Shown piece after piece: positions 33,193 through 41,172 of a stretch of 61,438 bases of DNA. The notes beneath the pieces are model-generated. The model saw only the letters and a program-made list of their open reading frames with translations. It was not told where the DNA came from and searched no databases. This stretch comes from CAVTWS01 sp964390555. Lineage in GTDB: Bacteria; Actinomycetota; Acidimicrobiia; Acidimicrobiales; SHLQ01. The stretch is taken from contig CAYMJU010000115.1 of NCBI GenBank assembly GCA_964390555.1, positions 1-61,438 on the forward strand, given 5' to 3'. Positions within the stretch are counted from its first letter, which is position 1; each line of letters starts with the position of its first letter. A program made the translations under genes and the position numbers.

Positions 33193-34676
33193 GTTCCCAC
33201 CTTGCTCAGCTCGGTGTACGCCGCCAACCCCGCTCGACCGCCTTCACGCCCGAAGCCGCTCTCGCGATAGCCACCGAACGGGCTGGCCGGATCGAACTTG
33301 TTGAACGTGTTGGCCCACACCACCCCGGCCCGCAACCGTTCGGCCATCCACAAGATCCGGGACCCCTTCTCGGTCCACACGCCCGCCGACAAGCCGTAAG
33401 GGGTGTTGTTGGCCTTGACGACCGCTTCCTCGGGCGTGCGGAATGTGAGCACCGCGAGCACCGGGCCGAAGATCTCCTCGCGGGCGATGCGATGCGACTG
33501 CGACACGTCGGTGAACACGGTCGGGCGAACGTACCAGCCGCGCTCGGGCAACGGACACGACGACTGATGCATGACCGCGCCCTGCTCGACCCCCGATGCC
33601 AGGTAGCCGTTGATCTTGTCGAGCTGCTCGCGGCTGTTGATGGCGCCCACGTCGGTGTTCTTGTCGAGCGGATCGCCGACCCGCAAGGTCTCGATGCGGC
33701 GGAACAGCTTGTCGAGCAGGACATCGGCGATTGTCTCTTGGACGAGCAGCCGCGATCCGGCGCAGCACACGTGACCCTGGTTGAAGTAGATCCCGCCGAC
33801 GATCCCTTCGACCGCCTGGTCGATGGCCGCGTCGTCGAACACGATGTTGGCGGCCTTGCCGCCGAGCTCGAGGGTGAGGCGCTTGCCCGACCCGGCGATC
33901 GACGCCGCGATCGACTTGCCGACCGCGGTCGAGCCGGTGAACGCGACCTTGTCCACGTCGGGATGGGCAACCACGGCGGCACCGGTGGGACCGGCACCCG
34001 TGATCACGTTCACGACCCCGGGCGGCAGATCGGCTTCCTGAAGGATCTCGGCGAGGAGCAGCGCCGTGAGCGGCGTGGTCTCAGCCGGTTTCAGCACCAC
34101 CGTGTTGCCACACGCCAGGGCCGGGGCCAGCTTCCACGCGGCCATGAGCAACGGGAAGTTCCACGGGATCACCTGGCCGACCACGCCGATGGGTCGCGGT
34201 ACCCGGCCGGGGAACGCGTACTCGAGCTTGTCGGCCCAGCCGGCGTGATGGAAGAAGTGCGCGGCAGCGAGAGGCACGTCGATGTCGCGGCTCTCCTTGA
34301 TCGGCTTGCCACCGTCGATCGACTCCAGCACCGCGAGCTCGCGGGCCCGTTCCTGGATCAGCCTCGCCACGCGGTACAGGTACTTGGCCCGTTCGCGGCC
34401 CGGCATGTCGCGCCAGACCGATTCGTAGGCTCGCCGGGCGGCGCGGACCGCCACGTCGACGTCGTCGGCTCCGCCGACGCCAACCTGGGACAGCGGTTGC
34501 TCGGTCGCCGGGTTCACCGTGGTGAGGTACTCGCCGCTCCGGGGCTCGACGAAGTGCCCGTCGACGAAAAGGCCGTAGTGGTCGGCGATGGACACAATGT
34601 CGGTCGACTCGGGCGCCGGTTCGTAGGCCAGTACGAGACCGGCGGTCGTGGGTTCGGATTTCTCAGGCGTCGTCAT
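33189..34676 (-). CDS. NAD(P)-dependent aldehyde dehydrogenase
   Basis: A 495-residue catalytic ALDH. It has the cofactor-binding VIPWNFPLLM and GSTAVGKSIA, the general-base Glu in TLELGGKAANIV and the nucleophilic Cys in GHVCCAGSRLLVQ. It lies one base after deoC, whose product releases acetaldehyde, so acetaldehyde is the likely substrate. It is followed by an overlapping gene for an inactive half-ALDH. Sequence features agree with the ALDH16-like branch, but this is by eye. Confidence 0.9.
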   Translation of the reverse strand: MTTPEKSEPTTAGLVLAYEPAPESTDIVSIADHYGLFVDGHFVEPRSGEYLTTVNPATEQPLSQVGVGGADDVDVAVRAARRAYESVWRDMPGRERAKYLYRVARLIQERARELAVLESIDGGKPIKESRDIDVPLAAAHFFHHAGWADKLEYAFPGRVPRPIGVVGQVIPWNFPLLMAAWKLAPALACGNTVVLKPAETTPLTALLLAEILQEADLPPGVVNVITGAGPTGAAVVAHPDVDKVAFTGSTAVGKSIAASIAGSGKRLTLELGGKAANIVFDDAAIDQAVEGIVGGIYFNQGHVCCAGSRLLVQETIADVLLDKLFRRIETLRVGDPLDKNTDVGAINSREQLDKINGYLASGVEQGAVMHQSSCPLPERGWYVRPTVFTDVSQSHRIAREEIFGPVLAVLTFRTPEEAVVKANNTPYGLSAGVWTEKGSRILWMAERLRAGVVWANTFNKFDPASPFGGYRESGFGREGGRAGLAAYTELSKVGT

Positions 34677-34677
34677 C

Positions 34678-35634
34678 TCAATCGATCGTGAAGTCGTCGG
34701 GTCGCTGGTAGCGGCCGGTGAGGCGGGTTCGCCGTTGCATCAGCAGATCGTTCAACAACGTCGAGGCGCCCAGCCGAAACCACGCCGGGTCGAGCCACGT
34801 CGGGCCGAGGGTCTCACCCACCACGACCAGATAGTGCCAGGCCTGCTTGGCCGTGCGAATGCCACCCGCCAGCTTGAGGCCGACCATGCGGCCCGTTTGG
34901 TCGTGGTGATCACGGATCGCCTCGGCCATGCACAACGCGGTCGGAAACGTCGCCGCCGTCCCGATCTTGCCGGTCGACGTCTTGATGAAGTCGGCCCCCG
35001 CGGCCATCGAGAGAGCGCTGGCGCGCCGTATCTGGTCGTAGCTTCCGAGCTCACCGGTTTCGAGAATGACCTTGAGGTGCGCCGGACCGCATGCGTCTTT
35101 GGCCGCGATGATCTCGTCGTAGGCCCGGCCGTAGTCCCCCGAGAGGAACGCGCCGCGGTTGAGCACGATGTCGACTTCGTCGGCGCCGCGCTCGACCACC
35201 CAACGGATCTCGGCGAGGCGGGTCGACAGTGGCGTGAGCCCGGCCGGGAAGCCGCCGGCCACGCTCGCCACCGCGACACCAGAACCGGCGAGGCTGGCGA
35301 CCGCGGTGGGCACCAGCTCGGGGTAGACGCACACCGCGGCTACCGCCGGGACCGAATCGTCGGTGGGGTCGGGGCGGCGGGCCTTGGCGCATAGGGCTCC
35401 AACCTTGCCCGGCGTGTCGGCTCCCTCGAGCGTGGTCAAGTCGATGCAGCGGATGGCCAGGTCGAGCGCGGCGAGCTTGGTCGCCTTCTTGAGCGAACGG
35501 GTGGTGAGCGCGGCGGCCCGAGCCTCGAGGCCCACGGCATCGACGGGCCACACCCGCAACCCGTGCACGGAAAAGCGGCTGCCGCCGTCGCCGGGACGGC
35601 TGACGATCTCGACCGATGACTCTGCGGACGTCAC
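34678..35634 (-). CDS. deoC: Deoxyribose-phosphate aldolase
   Basis: Splits 2-deoxyribose-5-phosphate to glyceraldehyde-3-phosphate and acetaldehyde. The 318-residue product is longer than the ~220-residue E. coli enzyme but matches the longer DeoC2-type seen in Actinobacteria and animals. VCVYPELV, the Lys in LKVILETGEL and the Schiff-base Lys in DFIKTSTGK are present. The GTG start is 6 nt after TATCGT, a leaderless-type promoter. It leads the deoC-ALDH-half-ALDH operon. Confidence 0.94.
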   Translation of the reverse strand: MTSAESSVEIVSRPGDGGSRFSVHGLRVWPVDAVGLEARAAALTTRSLKKATKLAALDLAIRCIDLTTLEGADTPGKVGALCAKARRPDPTDDSVPAVAAVCVYPELVPTAVASLAGSGVAVASVAGGFPAGLTPLSTRLAEIRWVVERGADEVDIVLNRGAFLSGDYGRAYDEIIAAKDACGPAHLKVILETGELGSYDQIRRASALSMAAGADFIKTSTGKIGTAATFPTALCMAEAIRDHHDQTGRMVGLKLAGGIRTAKQAWHYLVVVGETLGPTWLDPAWFRLGASTLLNDLLMQRRTRLTGRYQRPDDFTID

Positions 35635-35640
35635 CCTGCG

Positions 35641-35646
35641 ACGATA
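35641..35646 (-). promoter_or_regulatory. Leaderless-type -10 element of the deoC operon
   Basis: TATCGT on the minus strand ends 6 nt before GTG 35634. Confidence 0.45.
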
Positions 35647-35695
35647 GCCCCGGACCGGCGGAGTCGCCTCTGGTCGACGTCGGCGCCGACGACGG

Positions 35696-36175
35696 TCAGT
35701 CGCCGAAGCTGAGGTCGACGTTGAAGGCGTCGTAGGCCAGGTTGGCGCCGCGGTGACGGTGCCGGGAGAACTGACCGAGGAGCCGCAACACCGAGTCGCG
35801 CGCCGCGGCCACGGCGTCTTCGTCGCGGCCGGGCGGAATCGATTCGAGACCGGCGACGGCGGCGCGGCACGCCGAGATGCCTTCGGCCAGGTCGCGGTGG
35901 TCCGCGCACATCTTCCGGACGGCGTTGACCAGGTTGGGCGCGTGCTCGATGATCTGCTCGAAGAATCCGTCGAGACCCTCGGTCCCCTCGACGTGCTCCT
36001 CGAGTTCGACCTCGAGCACGACGAGACTTCGCAGCACCGCGCCTATCCACTGTTCTCGCCGCCCTCGGTCCGGAGCGGCGAGCGCCGACTCGACGCGACC
36101 CATGGCGTGTTGCATCTCGTCGCGCTGGGCCCGCACCGCGTCGAGATCAATTACCTGACTGGCCGTGGTGTTCAT
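35696..36175 (-). CDS. Hemerythrin-like four-helix protein
   Basis: A 159-residue, mostly helical protein with His/Glu positions spaced as in HHE cation-binding domains: MQHAMGRVE, ELEEHVEG, IIEHAPNLV, CADHRDLAEG and the C-terminal RHRHRGANLAYDAF. It might bind a di-iron centre and sense or carry oxygen, but the ligand set is not canonical. ATG 36175 has AAGGGGGTT upstream. The 140 bp upstream (36176-36315) contains no gene that I can see. Confidence 0.55.
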   Translation of the reverse strand: MNTTASQVIDLDAVRAQRDEMQHAMGRVESALAAPDRGRREQWIGAVLRSLVVLEVELEEHVEGTEGLDGFFEQIIEHAPNLVNAVRKMCADHRDLAEGISACRAAVAGLESIPPGRDEDAVAAARDSVLRLLGQFSRHRHRGANLAYDAFNVDLSFGD

Positions 36176-36315
36176 GGCTGAACCCCCTTGCCCACGCAAG
36201 CTGGTGTTCGGCCCCAGGATGACCGACTGCGCCGCCGGCCGCAAGTGAAACTTCGACGAACGTCGGTTGGGCTCCGCCGTTCTCGTGTGACCGCTTGACC
36301 CACAAACGTGCGTCA

Positions 36316-37599
36316 TCAGTCCGCGGGACGGATGCCGATGCCGTCGGGGAACGCCAAACCAGCCTCGAGGCGCTCGGGTTCGCCGTAGTCGCCAGCGTCG
36401 TAGGGCAGCCTCCACACCCCGCCGGTGTTGTTGCCGGGACCGATGCCCTCGGCGCTGACCACGATCCCGAGATCGGCGTAGAAGACCGTGCCGTCGGGGG
36501 CCACCCCGATCCCCGCCGGAGTTCCGGTCACGTAGGGCGCCTCGGTCGCCGGAGTGCCCGCGGGGGGCGACAGGATCGTGCGCACATAGGAGCCGTCGGT
36601 GTCGTACTCGTTGATCACCCCCGTGATCGAGCTCGAGACGAGGAAGGTGCCGTCGATGCTGACCGCGACGGCGCCCGCCGACACCACACCGTTGCCGGGG
36701 ACGATGAACGTGTCGCGCGAGATCCGCCCTTCATCGACGAGCGGCGCTCCGGTCGCGTCGGCCCGGCCGCAACCATCAGCCGGCGTGGGCCCCGTCGGCC
36801 ACTCGCCCTGGTAGCGCTGCACGCCGGCGGTGGCGCCGCGGCTCGACGCCACGTACACGGTGTCACCGGGGCCGACATGGATGCCGAGCGCAGTGCCAAC
36901 CCCTACGTCGATCTTGCAGTACGTCGACACCGCGCCCTCGAACGGGCCGAACCACAGGATCAACTGACCGGTCTCGGCGCCGGCGGCCTGGTTGCCGATG
37001 TCGGTCGTGAGCAATGCCCCCGAGGACAAGAACCCGCACCCGTAGTTCTCGGGTCCGTCGTCGGTGGTCTGGTAGGTCGGGGTCAGCTTGGCGATTTGGA
37101 CAGCGATCAACTCGTCGAAGGTGTCACCGCGCAGCTCGAACGCGCCCCACCCGGGCGGCGGGTCGGGTTGGCCGGTGTCCTCGCCGGCGATGAACCGGCT
37201 CGGGTCGTCGGGGAACAAGCAGATCTGGCCGTTCACGTCGCGTCCGTCGACGGGGTCGTCCTCGGCGCTCTCGATTAGGAAGTGGTGCTCGCCCGTGGCG
37301 GCGTCGTAAACCGCCAGGTCGTTGCCCTGCCCGCTGAGCACGAGCGTTGCCAACCCGGCGGCTGAGGGCTGGGTCGTGGTGGTCTCAGCCGGAGGGACCG
37401 TCGACGTCGCCGCGGCGCTGTCGGCCGGAACCGCGTCGTCGGCGGGAACGACGTCGTCGGCGGGAACGACACTGTCGGCTTCGGTGTCGTCGTTCGTGCA
37501 GCCCATCGTGAGCAGGAGGAGCAGCGAGACAGCCGCGAGCGCCAGCGAGCGGAACGGCGATGGGGTCCGGGGGCGCAGCCCCCGAGCAAGCAGGGTCAT
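36316..37599 (-). CDS. Beta-propeller lipoprotein of unknown function
   Basis: A 427-residue lipoprotein: hydrophobic signal (about 19-31) ending in the lipobox LLTMGC, then an acidic stretch with the repeated unit VPADD (four near-copies) and a Thr/Pro linker, then a propeller-like region with units such as GIHVGPGDTVYVASSRG and GIGVAPDGTVFYADLG, as in NHL or SMP-30 proteins. Substrate unknown. ATG 37599 overlaps the stop of the upstream PQQ-like gene (ATGA), so the two lipoproteins are translated together. The signal peptide's n-region (ARGLRPRTP) is encoded by a copy of a GC-rich hairpin. Confidence 0.65.
   Translation of the reverse strand: MTLLARGLRPRTPSPFRSLALAAVSLLLLLTMGCTNDDTEADSVVPADDVVPADDAVPADSAAATSTVPPAETTTTQPSAAGLATLVLSGQGNDLAVYDAATGEHHFLIESAEDDPVDGRDVNGQICLFPDDPSRFIAGEDTGQPDPPPGWGAFELRGDTFDELIAVQIAKLTPTYQTTDDGPENYGCGFLSSGALLTTDIGNQAAGAETGQLILWFGPFEGAVSTYCKIDVGVGTALGIHVGPGDTVYVASSRGATAGVQRYQGEWPTGPTPADGCGRADATGAPLVDEGRISRDTFIVPGNGVVSAGAVAVSIDGTFLVSSSITGVINEYDTDGSYVRTILSPPAGTPATEAPYVTGTPAGIGVAPDGTVFYADLGIVVSAEGIGPGNNTGGVWRLPYDAGDYGEPERLEAGLAFPDGIGIRPAD
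37568..37584. repeat. GC-rich hairpin, copy 2 (inside a signal-peptide coding region)
   Basis: CGGGGGC-GCA-GCCCCCG next to GGGGTCC. On the minus strand it reads as CGGGGGCTGCGCCCCCG then GACCCC, matching the copy at 32243-32263. Confidence 0.5.
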
Positions 37600-39536
37600 G
37601 GGACTACCTCGGTCTGGAGGGGCGGATCGAACGAGATGGTGGCGACGAGCCGGTCGAAACCCTCGGCGGGCCCGGGCAGGGTCGACGGGTCGTCGACGGC
37701 CAGCACGCTCAGACGGCTGTACCTGCGCCCGGGGATCGGCACGGCATCGCCGCGGCATCCGATCGAGCCGTCGCCGCGATCGTCGAGGACACAGATCAGC
37801 CCGCCGTTGGGGTCGTCGTCGCTCTCGGATGCGAACAAGGCGTAGGTCGCGGCGCTCGTCGCCGCCCCTCCCTCGCGGAGCCAGCCCTCGGGCGGACCGA
37901 AGCCGCGCCCCACGAGCTCGACGGTGAACGGGTCCGACGTGATCGTCAGCTCCAGGTCGGGGGCGGTGCCCGGCGGGTCCTCCTTCAGGAACAGGAAGGC
38001 CGAACGATCGCACGTCTCGTCGATGCAGGGTTGACCATCGTCGACGACCCGCACCGAGGCGGATTCAGCGGTGGCCGAGGTCGTGGACGTCGTCGTCGAT
38101 TCCGAAGGGGGTGGCGGATCGAGCGAGAACCGGTACACGCCGGCGCGCGCCGTGCCGGTGTCGGACCCGGGTTCGTACATGCCGGCGACTGCGTAGACCG
38201 AGTCGCCGACGATGGTGGGCACACCGGCGATCACTGCCGCCAGCTCGGCCGACCAGTAGATCTCGCCGGTCCGGCTGTCGATGGCGCGAAGGGTGAAGTC
38301 GGTGCCGCCGACGAACGCGATCCCGTTGACCACCGCGGGCCCGGCGTAGCTCGGTCCGGGCCGCGGTTGTTGCCACAGGATCTCGCCCGAAGCGGCATCG
38401 ATGCCGTGCAGGAACGGCTCGGGTCCGACCGCGGTCGCACCCACGATCACACCGTCGACGACGGCTGCCGGGCCGATGAACCCGCCGGTCGAGAAGCCCT
38501 GGCCGGATTCGGTGAGGCCGGGCTCGGTGGCATCGGCCACCCACATCAGCTCGCCCGACTCGCGTTCGACCGCGTAGTAGTCCCCGTCCTTGTTGCCGAG
38601 CCCGACCAGATCGTGCCGCGTGCCGTCGATCTCGGCCGAGAACAGGTTGGGCGCGCCGGCGAAGTCGAGATCGTCGTTGTTCGGCTCGTGGGGCTGGTAG
38701 GACCACACGACGGCGCCGGTGTCGAGGTCGGCGGCCACGATCGCTTCGGTGTAGCTCGACCACCGGGCGGGATCGGTACAATTCCCGGTTCCCGCGTAGA
38801 CGAGCCGGCGCTCGACATCGACCGTCGGGGTGCCCCACACGTCGGCGCATCCGTTCTCGTCGAGGACGCGGTCCCAGACCTGATCGCCGGTGACAGCGTC
38901 GATCGCCCGCAATCCGGCCGGGAACCCGGGCTGGTTGTGGGTGTCGTACCCGACGACGACGATGCCGTCGGCGACGACGGTCGCGCCCTCGATCTCGGCC
39001 GGCTCGCCCTCGGCGCCGATCGGGTGGGACCACACGACCGAGCCGTCCTCGGGCCGCAAGGCGTGGACGGTCCGGCCGGCCGCCACGTACAGCATCGGCC
39101 CGGCGCCACCATCGACGAGGGTGACCGTGCCGGTGATCTGGCCGGCGTACACCCGATCGTGGCGCGGTAGGTCGACCCGCCATCGGAGCTCGCCGTCGTC
39201 GACGGCGATCGCGTAGACCGCGCCACCCCAGTCCCCGACGTACACGGTCCCGTCGACAACGATCGGCGATCCCGACACCGCATCGTCGGTGTTGAAGAAC
39301 CAGTGCTCGCCGAGCCGGCCGACGGTCTCGGCCGTGATCGCACTCGCGCAGGGCGTGACGAACGAGTGGGCGTTGTCGAACCCCCACGTCGGCCAGTCGC
39401 AGGCGCCGTCCGACACCCCGGCTGCGACACCGCCTTGGACGGGGGCCCCGCCCTCGACCGAGTCCAACCGCCGGTCGTCCGAGCAGCCGACGACCAGCCC
39501 CGCCACCGCTAGGCCCACCACCGCGATCGCCGACAC
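37596..39536 (-). CDS. PQQ-dehydrogenase-like beta-propeller lipoprotein
   Basis: A 646-residue lipoprotein with a short signal and lipobox VVGCSDD, then PQQ-type propeller repeats (VVDGTVYVGDWGGAVYAIAVD, split across blades; LDTGAVVWSYQP; DAASGEILWQQP). The overall pattern (CDWPTWGFDNAHS at the start, DGDYYAVERESGELMW in the middle) recalls polyvinyl-alcohol dehydrogenase and related quinoproteins. A Ser/Thr linker (~470-490) leads to a C-terminal domain of unknown type (~495-646). No haem-binding CxxCH is seen. The GTG start is uncertain. Function as an extracellular alcohol dehydrogenase is possible but unproven. Confidence 0.65.
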   Translation of the reverse strand: MSAIAVVGLAVAGLVVGCSDDRRLDSVEGGAPVQGGVAAGVSDGACDWPTWGFDNAHSFVTPCASAITAETVGRLGEHWFFNTDDAVSGSPIVVDGTVYVGDWGGAVYAIAVDDGELRWRVDLPRHDRVYAGQITGTVTLVDGGAGPMLYVAAGRTVHALRPEDGSVVWSHPIGAEGEPAEIEGATVVADGIVVVGYDTHNQPGFPAGLRAIDAVTGDQVWDRVLDENGCADVWGTPTVDVERRLVYAGTGNCTDPARWSSYTEAIVAADLDTGAVVWSYQPHEPNNDDLDFAGAPNLFSAEIDGTRHDLVGLGNKDGDYYAVERESGELMWVADATEPGLTESGQGFSTGGFIGPAAVVDGVIVGATAVGPEPFLHGIDAASGEILWQQPRPGPSYAGPAVVNGIAFVGGTDFTLRAIDSRTGEIYWSAELAAVIAGVPTIVGDSVYAVAGMYEPGSDTGTARAGVYRFSLDPPPPSESTTTSTTSATAESASVRVVDDGQPCIDETCDRSAFLFLKEDPPGTAPDLELTITSDPFTVELVGRGFGPPEGWLREGGAATSAATYALFASESDDDPNGGLICVLDDRGDGSIGCRGDAVPIPGRRYSRLSVLAVDDPSTLPGPAEGFDRLVATISFDPPLQTEVVP

Positions 39537-39585
39537 GAGCGGACTCTGTGAACGCTCGGGGTGGGCATCGGGCGCGGCGGTGATC

Positions 39586-41169
39586 TCAGCCCTCCAGGGC
39601 TCGCCGTAGATCGAGCGTGGTCACCGACACGAAGCCGTCGAGTGCCACGATTGCGGCCTGGGCTTCGGCGGGGACCGGTCGGTCGGTGTTGACCACCATC
39701 ATGGCTCCGAGGCCTTCGGGCGAGCGACCGATGTGCATGTGGTCGATGTTGACCCCGGCCTCGCCGAGCAGCGTGCCCACCCGGCCGATCATCCCGGGCC
39801 GGTCCTCGTTGCGGATCACCATCATGTGCCGCGCCGGCGGCACGTCGACGGAGTGGTCGTCGATCATCACCAGCCGATGTTCGCCCTTGAGACCGACGAT
39901 GGTGCCGGCGAGCGAGCGGCCGCCGCCGCGGATCGTGATGCTGTTCACGAAGTCCTTGGAGGTGACGTTGTTGATCGCCCGCACCTCGCTGCCCCGGTCG
40001 CGGGCGATGGTCATGGCGTTGACGTAGGACACCGGCTCGTCGGCGATCTGACCGAGGATGCCCTTGACGGCGGACAGGTGGGTGAGGGCGTTGTCGTAGC
40101 CGCCGATCTCGCCGCTGAACTCGACGTCGACAGTGGGCGGGAGGTGCCCGAGATAGTCGGCGAACATGGCGCCGAGCACCCGCGCGAGAGCGAGGAACGG
40201 GCGCACGACCTCGGCCACTTCGGCGGCGTTGACGTTGACCGCGAACGGCACGAAGTCACCGGCGAGCGCCAGCAGCACTTGCTCGCCGATCGTGTCACCG
40301 GCTTTGTCCTGGGCCTCCCGGGTGCTGGCCCCGAGGTGCGGGGTGACGACCACCTCGTCGAGCTCGAACAACGGCGATTCGGTGGTGGGCTCGACCGCGA
40401 ACACGTCGAGCGCCGCGCCGGCCACCTGCCCCGAACGCACGGCGGCGGCGAGGGCGGTTTCGTCGACGATGCCACCCCGGGCCACATTGATGATCCGAAC
40501 CCCGCGCTTGGCCCGCTTCAGCAGCTCGGCCCCGATGAGCCCGGTGGTCTCGGGCGTCTTGGCCAGGTGCAACGTGACGAAGTCGGACTCGGCCATCAGT
40601 CGGTCGAGCTCGACCAGGTCGACGTTGATCTGGCGGGCCCGTTCCGACGACACGAAGGGGTCATAGGCGATGAGCCGCATGCCGAACGCCTGAGCCCGCT
40701 GGGCGACCAGCCGACCGATACGGCCGAGGCCGATGATGCCGAGCGTCTTGTCGCAAAGCTCGACGCCTTCCCACCGGGATCGCTCCCAACGCCCGGCCTT
40801 GAGCGCCGCGTGGGCCTGGGGAACGTTGCGGGCCTGGGCGAGCAGCATGGCCATCGTGTGCTCGGCGGCGGAGATGATGTTCGACTGGGGGGCATTGACG
40901 ACCATGACGCCGCGGCGGGTCGCCGCTTCGACATCTACGTTGTCGAGCCCGATCCCGGCGCGCCCAACCACTACCAGCGCCGGCGCCGCCGCCAGCACCT
41001 CGTCGGTCACCTGGGTGGCGGATCGGATGATCAGGGCGTGGACGTCACCGATCGAGGCGAGCAGCGCCGTGGCGTCGAGATCGAGGGCTTCGACGACCTC
41101 GTGTCCCGCGATACGTAGCTGATCGAGTCCAGCGGCGGCGATGGGCTCGGTGACCAGTATGCGGGACAT
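39586..41169 (-). CDS. serA: D-3-phosphoglycerate dehydrogenase
   Basis: First enzyme of serine synthesis, oxidising 3-phosphoglycerate with NAD. The 527-residue product is the long actinobacterial form: substrate/NAD domains with GRAGIGLDNVDVEAA and LGIIGLGRIGRLVAQ, catalytic Arg (NVARGGIVDE) and His (VVTPHLGAST), then an allosteric-substrate-binding domain and a C-terminal ACT domain (from about 453) that binds serine for feedback control. serC lies 3.3 kb away on the other strand, so the pathway is clustered. Confidence 0.95.
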   Translation of the reverse strand: MSRILVTEPIAAAGLDQLRIAGHEVVEALDLDATALLASIGDVHALIIRSATQVTDEVLAAAPALVVVGRAGIGLDNVDVEAATRRGVMVVNAPQSNIISAAEHTMAMLLAQARNVPQAHAALKAGRWERSRWEGVELCDKTLGIIGLGRIGRLVAQRAQAFGMRLIAYDPFVSSERARQINVDLVELDRLMAESDFVTLHLAKTPETTGLIGAELLKRAKRGVRIINVARGGIVDETALAAAVRSGQVAGAALDVFAVEPTTESPLFELDEVVVTPHLGASTREAQDKAGDTIGEQVLLALAGDFVPFAVNVNAAEVAEVVRPFLALARVLGAMFADYLGHLPPTVDVEFSGEIGGYDNALTHLSAVKGILGQIADEPVSYVNAMTIARDRGSEVRAINNVTSKDFVNSITIRGGGRSLAGTIVGLKGEHRLVMIDDHSVDVPPARHMMVIRNEDRPGMIGRVGTLLGEAGVNIDHMHIGRSPEGLGAMMVVNTDRPVPAEAQAAIVALDGFVSVTTLDLRRALEG

Positions 41170-41172
41170 GGC

